Shown here piece by piece: positions 1-9,119 of a stretch of 64,000 bases of DNA (the first letter of the stretch is position 1; every line of letters starts with the position of its first letter). A program made the translations under genes and the position numbers. A model generated the notes under the pieces. That model was not told the DNA's origin and did not search any database. It saw only the letters and a list, made by a program, of their open reading frames with translations. This DNA is from Cyanobacteria bacterium GSL.Bin1 (GTDB lineage: Bacteria; Cyanobacteriota; Cyanobacteriia; Cyanobacteriales; Rubidibacteraceae). The DNA is taken from the NCBI GenBank assembly GCA_009909085.1, contig JAAANX010000044.1, forward strand, positions 1 through 64,000. The letters are read 5' to 3'.

Positions 1-17
1 GTGTAGCCTAAGAAAAT

Positions 18-88
18 GTGAGTCTCAACCGCATCGAGCGGTATCGACTCACCCGCTTTCCTCCCCCACCTGTTCCGAGGTGGGGGAG
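18..88. other. Two strong tandem hairpins, possible end of an IS200/IS605-type element or a terminator
   Basis: The first hairpin pairs GTGAGTC (18-24) with GACTCAC (46-52) and, inside it, ACCGC (28-32) with GCGGT (38-42) around a five-base loop. The second is a perfect 11 bp stem, CTCCCCCACCT (61-71) with AGGTGGGGGAG (78-88), around a six-base loop. There is no T-run after it on either strand, which argues against a simple intrinsic terminator. Adjacent GC-rich hairpins are typical of IS200/IS605 ends and of the RNA made at the 3' end of tnpB genes, but no transposase or tnpB is visible and the region before base 1 is unseen. The hairpins are seen directly; the element identity is inference. 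Confidence 0.4.
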
Positions 89-115
89 TCCCACGGATCT
101 TTTGTTGAATCTTTA

Positions 116-670
116 TCATTGGTTGTTGCTGATTCTCACCAGCACTTCATTGATCATTTTTGCAGCGGAACAACGGACTCGACAACCGGGCTGAATTTCC
201 CACCAACCCCAAGCACGATCTGGGCTTTGCCACAGCCTTAAATGCGGAATCGCTGGAGAGCAATAAAAGTTTTCGCATCCCTTCCCGAGTAACTGAGACG
301 TGGTGTAAGTGAAGAAATCATGACTGACCCGGTAAATGGGAAAAGAACCGAATAAAGGGACTCCCCAGCCATCGAAAGCGATTAATCCGTTCACTGTTCC
401 TCCCTGTTGCTGCCAAACTAATGCAGTTCCCATGGCACCGACGACCCCCGCACTAAAACCAATGAACGTTAAGGAGGTTCTCTTGCGGTCGCACTGTTGA
501 GACAGCCACTGGTAAAGATCTAGAACATTGTAAGAAAGAATTGTTGGCGGAATGACTAATAAATCAAGATCAGTTTCCTCACGCCAGCCCATCGCAGTGA
601 TAAAATCTTCAGTCAGTTGGGGAGGATGAAAGCCCGGGCAAATAATAATCACGTTTTTTAGATATTTCAT
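116..670 (-). CDS. Alpha/beta-hydrolase-like protein of unknown substrate
   Basis: This 184-residue protein opens with a hydrophobic beta strand (NVIIICPGFHPP) and has a GFSAG nucleophile-elbow motif about residue 72, as in alpha/beta hydrolases. No clear Asp and His partners could be placed, so catalysis is uncertain. The ATG at 670 was chosen: it puts the first strand at the N terminus. A GTG at 727 would add 19 mostly hydrophobic residues and has only a weak ribosome site. It reads leftward toward the hairpins at the window edge and has no close co-directional partner; the next gene ends 152 bp before the GTG at 727. Short alpha/beta-hydrolase-like proteins of unknown role occur in cyanobacteria; no substrate is suggested by the context. 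Confidence 0.6.
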   Translation of the reverse strand: MKYLKNVIIICPGFHPPQLTEDFITAMGWREETDLDLLVIPPTILSYNVLDLYQWLSQQCDRKRTSLTFIGFSAGVVGAMGTALVWQQQGGTVNGLIAFDGWGVPLFGSFPIYRVSHDFFTYTTSQLLGKGCENFYCSPAIPHLRLWQSPDRAWGWWEIQPGCRVRCSAAKMINEVLVRISNNQ

Positions 671-879
671 ATTAGTTGCTAGAAGTTTATAAAGGCAGAT
701 TGGACAAAATAATATGATTTTAATCACAAAAACTTTCTACAAGATGCACCGCGATCGCGCAACATCAAGAAATTTTCACGCTCTCAGAACCGCCCAAATT
801 CTTCGGTAAAGGCGTTAACAGTGAACAGTGATTCGTCACTCAACGTAAGTGCAGTCGGTCAAAAGGGAAGGGCATGACC

Positions 880-1935
880 TCAACTTTCCCTATTTTCTGG
901 ATTTTCCTGTGCTTCATCAAGAGGATCTGGCTGGGGAGACATTTCTTCTTCATTCTGGCTAGATTGCTCTTTTTTCTGAGAATGTCTTTTTCGAGAAGCC
1001 CGTTTTCGGATCTGTTTCAACCAGCGGATTTCCCACCAAGAACGAATTAAAAAACTGCCAATCAGCAAGGCTTGGAGATTGACCCGTATCGATTGTCCAA
1101 CAAGCTGACGAGAACGATTGCCCTTTTGGTTGGTCACTTGTTGTCTTAGCTGTTTTTTTCGGTCCTCAATTTCTTCGATTAAGGTGGTACCTAGTTGAGA
1201 AGAATTAGACACCTCTTGTAAATTTAAAGCGACTGCAAGACGCTGGAGTTGCTGTTGAGATAATTGCTCACTCTCAAGCGTTTGTTGTAAGTTATTTAGC
1301 TGTTCGGTGCGAGCGGTTTCTTGACGACTAAATTGAGCAACTGTATTTTGCTGAATCCGGATTGTATTCATGATGCCTAACGGCACTAAAAGAATAAATA
1401 AGATACCGCCCAATAAAAGACCCCAACGAATTAGGTTTAAAAAGTTAAGTTCTAAGCGACGGACAAAATCCCGTTTGGGTAAGAAAATAAGCAGGATTGC
1501 CAGCAACAAAGCCCAGGCATTATTCACCATTTGGGTAAAGGCTTGAAATTCCCAATTTGGATTAGTTAACTGTGGCGGATACAGAATTAAAAGATAATCA
1601 ATGACTGAGCCTAATAAGATAACGTATCCGAGCCAACTCAGTAGAAATAGGGAATTGGTTTCTTCTTGCCGAGAATAAGAAACTTGCTGAAAAGGGGAAA
1701 CGAGATTAAAGGAAGGAAGTTTGAAAGTAGGAAAACTTAGCCCACGTTTCTTCCGACGAGACTTTTTCCGGAAACGAATGTTCAGAGAAGGAAGACGGAA
1801 CTGAGAGTGCTTCCAAGAACGTTTCAGCCGACGGAACTTCCTGGATAAACCAAAATTGAGAGGAGGTAGCTGTAATGGTAACGATTTAAAAAAACGTTTG
1901 ACCGGATTTCGTTTGCGAGTGGAACGTCTTGTCAT
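880..1935 (-). CDS. HpsJ-like integral membrane protein
   Basis: The 351-residue protein has a very basic N-terminal tail (about residues 1-80) in which short hydrophobic patches alternate with Arg/Lys clusters. Two membrane segments follow (about 97-118 and 140-153), then a third (about 170-190), a Gln/Glu-rich coiled-coil stretch (about 195-270), a fourth hydrophobic segment (about 285-300), and a charged tail. This order matches what I recall of cyanobacterial HpsJ-family proteins, which are linked to polysaccharide secretion or cyanoexosortase loci. Neither function is supported by neighbours here, and the basic tail is unusually long. The family call is tentative; a membrane protein with a periplasmic or cytoplasmic coiled coil is certain. 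Confidence 0.6.
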   Translation of the reverse strand: MTRRSTRKRNPVKRFFKSLPLQLPPLNFGLSRKFRRLKRSWKHSQFRLPSLNIRFRKKSRRKKRGLSFPTFKLPSFNLVSPFQQVSYSRQEETNSLFLLSWLGYVILLGSVIDYLLILYPPQLTNPNWEFQAFTQMVNNAWALLLAILLIFLPKRDFVRRLELNFLNLIRWGLLLGGILFILLVPLGIMNTIRIQQNTVAQFSRQETARTEQLNNLQQTLESEQLSQQQLQRLAVALNLQEVSNSSQLGTTLIEEIEDRKKQLRQQVTNQKGNRSRQLVGQSIRVNLQALLIGSFLIRSWWEIRWLKQIRKRASRKRHSQKKEQSSQNEEEMSPQPDPLDEAQENPENRES

Positions 1936-2029
1936 GAAGTTTCATCGATTGTCAATAAAGGTCTATGATTTCGACATGAACTAATCATGATGATAATACC
2001 ATTGAAAGTTATCGAATGTAGAAAATTAA

Positions 2030-2058
2030 AGGGATAGCACTCGCCACTATCCCTGTTT
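2030..2058. terminator. Candidate hairpin terminator
   Basis: AGGGATAG (2030-2037) pairs perfectly with CTATCCCT (2047-2054) around a nine-base loop, and GTTT follows on the plus strand. On the minus strand the stem is followed by TTAATTTTC, a better T-rich tail. It lies between the transporter gene and the HpsJ-like gene and could end the minus-strand transcript from the transporter. Confidence 0.45.
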
Positions 2059-2063
2059 ACGAA

Positions 2064-2234
2064 TTAATTAACTGTTATTCCATCTAAAGGGTCAACTGTT
2101 CGATACTCAAGGGAAATGTTCAGAGTAAACCCGTTTCTTTCTGAGTAATTGCCTATTTCATCAAAATCATGAAGATTAAGCCCTTCAAATCTTCGATTCG
2201 GTGCCAGAGGCGATCGCGCTGAGACAACTTTTGC
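2064..2234 (-). pseudogene. Possible 3' remnant of a lost gene
   Basis: The minus strand is open for 56 codons between a TAA at 2235-2237 and a TAA at 2064-2066, with no ATG, GTG or TTG in frame. The translation is varied and soluble-looking (for example FEGLNLHDFDEIGNYSERN and LNISLEYRTVDPLDG) rather than low complexity, as expected of the end of a real protein. No family was recognised. A chance open frame of this length is possible, so this is a weak call. Confidence 0.25.
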
Positions 2235-2388
2235 TTATGATCCAAGATTAATTTTCCTGAAGCTATTTCAGAATATTAATACCATCTCTCAGATTGGAAG
2301 TGACAGTCCCAGTGCTTCCATTCTCTGTGTTCTCTGTGACTCTGTGGTTCAATTTGTAGCAATCGTTTTCAGAAATAGTATAAGTTTT

Positions 2389-3729
2389 CTACTTTTCTGC
2401 CATTGGATCACTTGCTGGCAGTAAATTAATTAACGGTAAGGGGAGTAGTGTGGAAAGATTTGTGCAAATTACTAATAACCAAAGCCGGTCAAAATTATTT
2501 TCTGTTACCCCGAATAAAGCAGTTAATAACCCTCCTAATTCCTGAGATAGAAAACCTGCTAGATTGAAAATGGACATGATTAAGGCGAAAAACGTTGCTT
2601 CAATGCCCGCCGGGCATAGACGTGCTGCGAGGACTAAAATTGGCATCAAAGCAATTTCACCGATCGCGCTTAAAATTAAGTTATCACCGAGACTAAACCA
2701 ATAATCATCAATTCCTAAGGCTCGGTTGGCATGAGTAACCAGCAGTAGAACACTCATTCCTAAAACCGAGGAAATAACGGTACTCCACCCTAAAACTTGC
2801 CGAAACGGAACCGTTTTCAAAAAACGTTGAAAAATCCAAACCCCAGCTAAAGAGGCAAAGCTACTCACTAAGCGCACCCGTCCCAAAAATTCAGGTTCAA
2901 AGCCTAATTCGTTGGTAATAAAGAAGAAAATGGCTGAGTCTGAGGTGGGAGTGGATTGCCAGATAAAAATAAATAGAGTGGGCAATAAAATCCGCTTTTG
3001 GCGAATCGCTTGCCAAAGTTGTTGAATTTGCGTTTGAATATTAGTTAAGGCTTGCTCCTGTTTTGCTTGGGGAAGCGGTTGTTCTGCAATCAACCACGCC
3101 ATGGTGCAAAATACTAAGGGAAAGACGGCTGTCATGGCAAAAATCGTTTTTGGCGCAAATAACTCTAATAGCGAACCACTAAAGTAAGCTGTAATTAATC
3201 CCCCGAAAGCCGTTGCCCCCCAACTAAGCGATTGCAGCGAACCAGCATTGGCTAAAGATTCTTCTCGGGCGCGTTCGACAACTTGCGAATCGACAATGAC
3301 ATCGCTGATCGCGATCGAAGCGGAACTGATTAATAGTGCAATTGTAGCGGTCCAAGCACTATTGACCACTGTTGCCAAGGCTAACCAGGAAAAACTTCCC
3401 AGCAATCCAGAGAGGATTAAATAAGGACGACGACGATACCCTAAAATCGGAAACCCATCGGAAAGGAAACCAAACAGGGGTTTAATCACCCAAGGTAGAA
3501 CCGCCAACCCAGTTAAGACAGAGACTTCTGCTGGCGTTAAGCCTAACTCATCTTTCAGGAAAAAGCTAATTGCCAGTCGGGCTAAATTGAGAACGCCCCG
3601 CACCACATAAATACTGACAATTGCAATTAATTCGGGTGTGGGATCATTGCCTAAAAATAGTTTGTCTTTAATAAAGGTTCGTACCCGCGTTTTCAGCTGC
3701 TGGGTACGAGACGCTGTAGAAATACTCAT
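2389..3729 (-). CDS. Folate/biopterin transporter family (MFS-like) membrane protein
   Basis: The 446-residue protein has about twelve membrane segments and features of the folate-biopterin transporter family: an N-terminal ELIAIVSIYVVRGVLNLARL-type first helix, a VLPWVIKPLFGFLSDG loop and a GYRRRPY loop between helices 2 and 3. Cyanobacterial members import folates or related pterins across the plasma membrane; the substrate of this copy is not shown by sequence. It lies 38 bp downstream of the alpha/beta hydrolase at 3768 on the same strand, so the two are probably co-transcribed. Length is normal for the family, and the ATG at 3729 leaves a cytoplasmic tail of about 30 residues before the first helix. 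Confidence 0.85.
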   Translation of the reverse strand: MSISTASRTQQLKTRVRTFIKDKLFLGNDPTPELIAIVSIYVVRGVLNLARLAISFFLKDELGLTPAEVSVLTGLAVLPWVIKPLFGFLSDGFPILGYRRRPYLILSGLLGSFSWLALATVVNSAWTATIALLISSASIAISDVIVDSQVVERAREESLANAGSLQSLSWGATAFGGLITAYFSGSLLELFAPKTIFAMTAVFPLVFCTMAWLIAEQPLPQAKQEQALTNIQTQIQQLWQAIRQKRILLPTLFIFIWQSTPTSDSAIFFFITNELGFEPEFLGRVRLVSSFASLAGVWIFQRFLKTVPFRQVLGWSTVISSVLGMSVLLLVTHANRALGIDDYWFSLGDNLILSAIGEIALMPILVLAARLCPAGIEATFFALIMSIFNLAGFLSQELGGLLTALFGVTENNFDRLWLLVICTNLSTLLPLPLINLLPASDPMAEK

Positions 3730-3767
3730 AAATATTTTGAATTGAGTTAGGTTGAACTGTCTTCAAC

Positions 3768-4694
3768 TCAACCCACTGTTTCCGGATTACCCGCGACTGC
3801 TGTCATCACCCAATCTTTAATTTTTTCGTCCACCTCCTGTGGCACTTCATCATGGGGACAATGTCCAGCATTGAGAAAATGTTCTGTGATGTTGCTGTAA
3901 TATTGATGAAACTGGCGCGATCGCGCTTGGGTATTCATCCAGGGATCGCCTTCTCCCCACAGTAACAACAACGGTGCTTCTAAACGCTGCAATAACTCAT
4001 CAACTTTGTCTCCACGGGGACTTTTAAACACCGACGCAAATACCTTAGCTGCCCCCGGATCACAAGATGGTCGATAAATATCCTCGACCAACTGATCGGT
4101 TACGGCACTTTGGTCCACATACACTTGCTTCAACGTGCGCCGAATCATCGATTTACGGCGGGTATATTGAAATAGTAAAAAACTACTCCAAGGGTGTAAT
4201 AGTATAGATCGCACTGCCTTTTGTAACCGTTGCTTAAACGTTAGTTTTGACGGCGTTTCTCCTTTTTCTTCAGAGTCGGAAAAAGGACCAGCACTATTGA
4301 GTAAAATCACACCTCGCGCCAATTCTGGATGATTGCCAGCAACACACAGCGCCGTATACCCCCCTAAAGAATTGCCAGCCAAAACCACTGGCTGACCAAT
4401 CACCTGCTCAATAAACTCACACAGTTGTTCTTGCCATAATTGGCCACTGTAAACCCAGTTTGGTTTACTGGAACGTCCGAATCCTAGTAAATCAATGGCA
4501 TAAACTTGAAAATCGTTTTGTAGTTCCGCAATATTTTTTCGCCAATGGTCAGTGGAGGCACCAAAACCATGAATTAACAAGAGAGGGGGATAGGTTGCTG
4601 TAGCACTTCCCGCTTGCACATAATAAATATTTTGTTCACGCCACTGCCAATAACGACCGGTCACCGTTGCTGAAACTGCTTGATTCACTTCCAT
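3768..4694 (-). CDS. Alpha/beta fold hydrolase
   Basis: This 308-residue protein has a complete catalytic set: oxyanion-loop HGFGAS near residue 42, nucleophile Ser109 in GNSLGG, Asp250 in WGEGDPW and His278 in NAGHCPHDEVP. A cap region of about 60 residues lies at about 135-210. The pattern is that of cyanobacterial relatives of plant chloroplast hydrolases such as the pheophytinase group, but substrate cannot be read from sequence. No signal peptide is visible, so it should be cytoplasmic or membrane-peripheral. It precedes the folate/biopterin-type transporter by 38 bp, suggesting one transcript. Confidence 0.85.
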   Translation of the reverse strand: MEVNQAVSATVTGRYWQWREQNIYYVQAGSATATYPPLLLIHGFGASTDHWRKNIAELQNDFQVYAIDLLGFGRSSKPNWVYSGQLWQEQLCEFIEQVIGQPVVLAGNSLGGYTALCVAGNHPELARGVILLNSAGPFSDSEEKGETPSKLTFKQRLQKAVRSILLHPWSSFLLFQYTRRKSMIRRTLKQVYVDQSAVTDQLVEDIYRPSCDPGAAKVFASVFKSPRGDKVDELLQRLEAPLLLLWGEGDPWMNTQARSRQFHQYYSNITEHFLNAGHCPHDEVPQEVDEKIKDWVMTAVAGNPETVG

Positions 4695-4796
4695 AAACTA
4701 AAAATATTAAGTTTTGTAAACTACAAGCCCAAATACCTCCAGCATAGTTGAAAGCGAAAAGGATTTGCTATGGATCAATAGGAAGAACTTACTCTC

Positions 4797-5099
4797 ATGA
4801 TTACCCACTTTAACGGCATGAAAAAGAACTATCGGCGCTGCTTAAGCTGTCGGCGCATTGCTCCCAAAAGTGAATTCTTACGCATTGTTCGGGTTCATCC
4901 GACCAAAACGATACAATTAGATCAGGGAATGGGACGTTCGGCTTATATCTGTCCTTGCGCGAGTTGTCTCAAAAGCGCACAGCACAAAAACCGCCTAGGA
5001 CGTGCCTTGAAGGTAAAAATCCCTGCTAATATCTATGAACAACTGTGGGAGCGGATTAACCAATCCTCCCCACCCTCGACGTTCACTTCAAAGAGGTGA
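4797..5099 (+). CDS. ylxR: YlxR family RNA-binding protein (RnpM-like)
   Basis: The 100-residue protein shows the YlxR/DUF448 pattern: NYRRCLSCRR near the N terminus, a LRIVR strand, GRSAYIC and a second Cys cluster, then GRALKVKIP. In Bacillus this family binds RNase P RNA. The gene precedes infB, its usual neighbour. ATG at 4797 has a GGAAGAA ribosome site about 12 bases upstream; an ATG at 4818, giving MKKNYRRC, fits the usual family start and is a real alternative. In many bacteria rimP and nusA lie just upstream, but here the upstream gene is a hydrolase on the other strand. Confidence 0.9.
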   Translation: MITHFNGMKKNYRRCLSCRRIAPKSEFLRIVRVHPTKTIQLDQGMGRSAYICPCASCLKSAQHKNRLGRALKVKIPANIYEQLWERINQSSPPSTFTSKR

Positions 5100-5315
5100 G
5101 TCGAAATTCTAGAAAACGCTAACAATGTTGGTACAATAGGATACTCAGGGTTAAATTATAGGAGAAGTCATCTTCGCTTAAATATACATAATAAACTAAA
5201 CTGAGATTCATCAAACATCAAATTTGGTGAAAAACTGCAAACAACTACTGTGATTAAGGGCCAAAACTTATGCTCTAAAAAAACAGAGAACTACAAACAA
5301 CACGGGGGATAGTGG

Positions 5316-8300
5316 ATGACTAAGGTCAGAATATACGATTTGTCACGAGAATTAGATTTAGAAAATAAACAAGTCTTGGATATTTGTAACAAGCTGAATA
5401 TTACTGCCAAAACCCATAGCAGTAGTATTCCAGAAGCAGATGCAGAACGCATTCGTGCTGATGTGCAAAAAGGGGGTGTTCGTAACCAGCATGAGAATGG
5501 CAAAACTGGCACCAAAAACGGTAAAATCCCTAAAAAACATCAACAAAAAATTTTAGAAGTTCGACACCACAAACGGGAAGAAACCGAAGCCTCAGACAGC
5601 AAAAATGGGGATACAAGTCAGAGTTCACCCCAACTGAAAGGACCGCCGCGTCGTCCAGCCGGTCAAACAGATGTTGATCAAGACATTAAATCGAAACCAA
5701 AGATGAAACAGCCTGTAGAGGAAACCTCATCATCTTCCCCAGACTTAGCCAGTGCTGAACAAAAACTGGAACAACCGACAACCCCTGTCGAACAAACAAC
5801 CGAGCAACCTGTCGCAAAAACCACTACACCCAAACAACCCCCAACCGTTTCCTCACCAGCATCGGCTCAAACAGAAGCACAATCTGAGCTGACACCTCAA
5901 TTTGATGAAAGTAAAGAGCTGATTGGTCCGCCAAGTAAGCCCAAACCACCGCAGAAAGACGGTAAAAAAGTAGAAAAACCCAAAAAAACAGAAAAACCAA
6001 CGCTGAAATCGGCAAAACCGAAGCCGGAACCGGAAAAAGGGCAAGCCACATCAGAAACAGCGGGGAAAACAGAAGAAAAACCAGCCCCCAAAAAACCCGC
6101 TAAACCGAAAATGCTGGCTAAACCGAAGCGGGTCGCCGATCAAGAAGCTCCCTCGGATGAGGAACAATTTACAAAAACTGCTAAAGAGGAAACTTCCGAA
6201 GAAGAGAGCAGTGATGAGAGTGAGTTACTATTAGAACAACCGAAACGTCCTCGCCCGAAACGAGTAGAAGGGCCAACCCGCACTGGTAAGAAAAAAGGTT
6301 GGGAAGAAGAAGAGGAGGATTCCGAAAAAGCAGAAGCGAAAGCACAGAAAAAACGTCGTCCAAAACCCATTATTGAAGATGACGACGAAGAATTGGCATT
6401 GGAAGAAGAACTGGAACAACCAGAAGAAGACTCCATCGCGCTGCGATCGCTGGAACGTCCTCCGAAACCTGAAGCATTGCAGAAAAAATCCTCTCCTCCA
6501 GCCAAAGCAGCACCGAGTAAACCCAAGAAAAATAAAGGAACCAGTCAACAAACCAGCCAACGGGGTCAACGTCAAGAAAAAGAATCCCGCCAAGAGCGTC
6601 CAGAAAGTATTACGCTGACCCAGGAATTATCTGTTCCTGCTTTGGCGGATCTGTTGGCCGTATCGGAGACGGAAATCATTAAGAATCTCTTCTTCAAAGG
6701 AATTCAGGTGAATATCACCCAAACCTTGGAAATTGAGACCGCGCGGATGGTTGCCGAAGATTTAGGGGTAACAGTAGAAATCCCAGAAGAAAAATCGGCA
6801 GCAACCAAAACCGAGATGCTGGATACGGAAGACTTGGAAAACTTACAGTCTCGTCCGCCAGTAATTACGATCATGGGTCACGTTGACCACGGGAAAACCA
6901 GTCTCCTCGACTCCATTCGGAAAACGAAAGTGGCAGAAGGAGAAGCGGGTGGCATTACCCAGCATACTGGCGCTTATCATGTGGATGTGGAACATGAAGG
7001 AGAGACCAAACAAGTGGTCTTCCTCGATACGCCCGGTCACGAAGCGTTTACCGCAATGCGGGCTCGGGGGGCAAAAGTAACGGATATTGCTGTGCTAGTT
7101 GTTGCCGCAGATGATGGGGTGCAACCGCAAACCCAAGAAGCGATTAGTCACGCGAAAGCAGCAGGAGTGCCCATTGTGGTTGCCATTAACAAAATGGACA
7201 AAGAAGGGGCACAACCGGATCGCGTGAAGCAAGAATTAACCGAACATGAGTTAGTTCCAGAAGAATGGGGGGGCGATACTCCCATGGTTGGGGTGAGTGC
7301 CATTACCGGGGATAACTTAGATGAGCTACTAGAGATGATTATTCTGGTCGCTGAACTCGAAGAGCTCTCTGCTAACCCAGATCGTCTGGCAAAAGGAACA
7401 GTTATCGAAGCCAACTTAGATCGCGCTCGCGGTCCCGTTGCTACCCTACTGGTGCAAAACGGTACGCTGCACATTGGCGATGTCATTGTTGCGGGTCCCT
7501 GTTTTGGAAAAATCCGTGCCATGATCGATGATCGCGGGGAACGGGTGGAAGCTGCTAGCCCTTCCTTCGCCGTGGAAATTCTTGGCTTGAGTGAAGTGCC
7601 TTCGGCTGGGGATGAGTTTGCCGTTTATAAAGATGAAAAAGAAGCGCGCGCGATCGCGCAAGAACGGACTGCCGATATGCGTACCTCCCGCTTGCAAAGA
7701 GCGGCTAGTTCCCGTCGCGTGACCCTGAGCAATGTTTCCGAACAAGCGCAAGAAGGTGAACTCAAAGAACTGAACCTGATTATTAAAGCGGATGTACAAG
7801 GTTCTGTAGAAGCGATTCAAAGTTCCTTATCCCAAATCCCTCAAAACGAGGTGCAAATTCGTGTCTTATATGCAGCACCAGGCGAAGTTACCGAAACGGA
7901 TGTTGATCTTGCAGCCGCCAGTGGCGCCGTCATCATTGGTTTTAATACCACCCTTGCCTCGAATACCAAAGCCGCTGCCGATAAAGAAGGTGTGGATATT
8001 CGAGAGTATGACATTATCTACAAACTCCTTGATGAAATCCAAGGGGCAATGGAAGGTCTACTTGATCCCGAAGAAGTCGAATCTCCCTTAGGAACCGCAG
8101 AAGTACGAGCAGTATTCCCGGTGGGACGCGGGTCCGTTGCTGGCTGTTATGTCCAATCTGGGCGCATTGTCCGCAATCGTCAGATGCGGGTTCGTCGTGA
8201 TGGCGAAGTGGTCTATCAAGGCAATATTGACTCGCTCAAACGGGTCAAAGAAGATGCCAAAGAAGTCCAATCAGGGTTTGAATGTGGTATCGGTTCCAAT

Positions 8301-8384
8301 AAATTCAATAATTGGAAAGAAGGCGATATCATTGAAGCCTACGAAATGGTCATGAAACGGCGCACCTTAAATCCTAAGAAGTAA
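5316..8384 (+). CDS. infB: Translation initiation factor IF-2
   Basis: IF-2 is the GTPase that places initiator tRNA on the ribosome. The 1022-residue protein starts with an IF2_N domain ([20 protein letters not shown]), then a long linker (about residues 60-430) rich in Lys, Pro, Glu and Ser. A second IF2_N domain follows (about 440-490). The GTPase has GHVDHGKT at 521-528, DTPGH about 573-577 and NKMD at 625-628, followed by the beta-barrel and C-terminal domains. ATG at 5316 follows a GGGGGATA ribosome site. The 216 bp spacer after ylxR may hold its own promoter, with TACAAT near 5133. The linker's repeated Lys/Pro/Glu codons make several long false open frames on the opposite strand. Confidence 0.98.
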   Translation: MTKVRIYDLSRELDLENKQVLDICNKLNITAKTHSSSIPEADAERIRADVQKGGVRNQHENGKTGTKNGKIPKKHQQKILEVRHHKREETEASDSKNGDTSQSSPQLKGPPRRPAGQTDVDQDIKSKPKMKQPVEETSSSSPDLASAEQKLEQPTTPVEQTTEQPVAKTTTPKQPPTVSSPASAQTEAQSELTPQFDESKELIGPPSKPKPPQKDGKKVEKPKKTEKPTLKSAKPKPEPEKGQATSETAGKTEEKPAPKKPAKPKMLAKPKRVADQEAPSDEEQFTKTAKEETSEEESSDESELLLEQPKRPRPKRVEGPTRTGKKKGWEEEEEDSEKAEAKAQKKRRPKPIIEDDDEELALEEELEQPEEDSIALRSLERPPKPEALQKKSSPPAKAAPSKPKKNKGTSQQTSQRGQRQEKESRQERPESITLTQELSVPALADLLAVSETEIIKNLFFKGIQVNITQTLEIETARMVAEDLGVTVEIPEEKSAATKTEMLDTEDLENLQSRPPVITIMGHVDHGKTSLLDSIRKTKVAEGEAGGITQHTGAYHVDVEHEGETKQVVFLDTPGHEAFTAMRARGAKVTDIAVLVVAADDGVQPQTQEAISHAKAAGVPIVVAINKMDKEGAQPDRVKQELTEHELVPEEWGGDTPMVGVSAITGDNLDELLEMIILVAELEELSANPDRLAKGTVIEANLDRARGPVATLLVQNGTLHIGDVIVAGPCFGKIRAMIDDRGERVEAASPSFAVEILGLSEVPSAGDEFAVYKDEKEARAIAQERTADMRTSRLQRAASSRRVTLSNVSEQAQEGELKELNLIIKADVQGSVEAIQSSLSQIPQNEVQIRVLYAAPGEVTETDVDLAAASGAVIIGFNTTLASNTKAAADKEGVDIREYDIIYKLLDEIQGAMEGLLDPEEVESPLGTAEVRAVFPVGRGSVAGCYVQSGRIVRNRQMRVRRDGEVVYQGNIDSLKRVKEDAKEVQSGFECGIGSNKFNNWKEGDIIEAYEMVMKRRTLNPKK

Positions 8385-8393
8385 CTTCTCATT

Positions 8394-8421
8394 CCCTCTC
8401 TCTACTGTTGTGGGGAGAGGG
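8394..8421 (+). terminator. Weak candidate hairpin after infB
   Basis: CCCTCTCTC (8394-8402) can pair with GGGAGAGGG (8413-8421) apart from one weak pair, giving a nine-base stem ten bases after the infB stop codon. No T-run follows, so it may only slow or partly stop transcription into the next gene. Confidence 0.35.
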
Positions 8422-8463
8422 GCTGAGTGGGGGAGTATGGGAGAAGAGGTGACAAGGAAAAAA

Positions 8464-8498
8464 CAATGACCAATGACTAATGACCAATGACTAATGGC
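8464..8498 (+). repeat. Heptamer tandem repeat overlapping a start codon
   Basis: About five copies of the heptamer (C/T)AATGAC run directly into the next gene; the last copy reads TAATGGC and supplies the ATG at 8494. The same heptamer, in the opposite orientation, forms the array at 11737-11785. Short tandemly repeated heptamers are common in cyanobacterial spacers. Confidence 0.85.
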
Positions 8499-9111
8499 TA
8501 TGTATAAAAAAGATCCTTACTTATGGATTCATTTAGCGGGACTGGCGATTCTTCCCTTGTGGTTGGAGTTAGTGTGGTTAGGGCTAGCCGCCGGAAAACC
8601 GATTTTCCCCGTGGTCGTCGAACTGATTTTAGTGGCTGCAGTGGGCACAATGCCCATTACTTTCATGCAATGGGCACGTCCCTTTGACATTTTTAGCGTG
8701 TTAATCCTGGCGGTACAACCCGATCAGTTGAGTGAACCGCAACGACAAATTTTGCAAGTCTTTAAAACCTTAAAACATCGCATTCTAACTGGTTTAGGCG
8801 CGATCGCGCTCCTAGCTGGTTTATGGATTATTGCTCGTTATGCCCCTTTGGTTGCACCTGTCACTCCGTTTGCCAATCATTGGCTGGGATTAGCCGTTGC
8901 AGCGATCGCTTTTTTAGGAAGTAATTTGTTTTTACAAGTCCCCCTCAGCGTGATTGCTGTCTTCCTGACCAGTAATCATCAATTGGCTGAGTTGACCCCA
9001 GAAGCTCCAGAACAAATCACCAGTAATTATTTTGTTCCTGGATTTCGGGTGAAAAAGATTTTACCAGCAATTACTGTTGAACAGGGGCAATCTCCGTCCC
9101 CTGAACAATAA
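8494..9111 (+). CDS. Four-helix membrane protein downstream of infB (low-complexity-tail type)
   Basis: The 205-residue protein has about four membrane segments (roughly 12-30, 38-55, 98-115 and 128-160) and a short soluble tail. In other cyanobacteria a gene of this kind follows infB, and I recall it being named low-complexity tail membrane protein; no function is established. Its tail here is short and not strongly low complexity. Two in-frame starts exist: ATG at 8494, inside the heptamer array, and ATG at 8500 (MYKKDPYLW). Neither has a good Shine-Dalgarno sequence, because the repeat occupies that place. It ends 8 bp before a convergent gene. Confidence 0.75.
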   Translation: MAMYKKDPYLWIHLAGLAILPLWLELVWLGLAAGKPIFPVVVELILVAAVGTMPITFMQWARPFDIFSVLILAVQPDQLSEPQRQILQVFKTLKHRILTGLGAIALLAGLWIIARYAPLVAPVTPFANHWLGLAVAAIAFLGSNLFLQVPLSVIAVFLTSNHQLAELTPEAPEQITSNYFVPGFRVKKILPAITVEQGQSPSPEQ

Positions 9112-9119
9112 CCTAAGCT

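Larger units (their letters stand above)
1936..2388. other. 453 bp spacer with terminator, gene remnant and short repeats
   Basis: No intact gene was found. The spacer holds a small hairpin (2030-2054), an open frame on the minus strand without a start codon (2064-2234), a HIP1 site in that frame, and a run of TCTCTGTG-type short repeats at about 2322-2350. The last resembles simple repeats common in cyanobacterial spacers. The gene to the left and the transporter to the right are both on the minus strand, so part of the region is the transporter's 3' untranslated end and part the promoter area of the HpsJ-like gene. Confidence 0.6.

Noticed and set aside
5291-6618. Several long open frames on both strands within infB, some over 120 codons
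   Set aside because: They lie in the Lys/Pro/Glu-rich linker of IF-2, where biased codons keep other frames open; their translations are Phe/Ser/Leu-rich low complexity.
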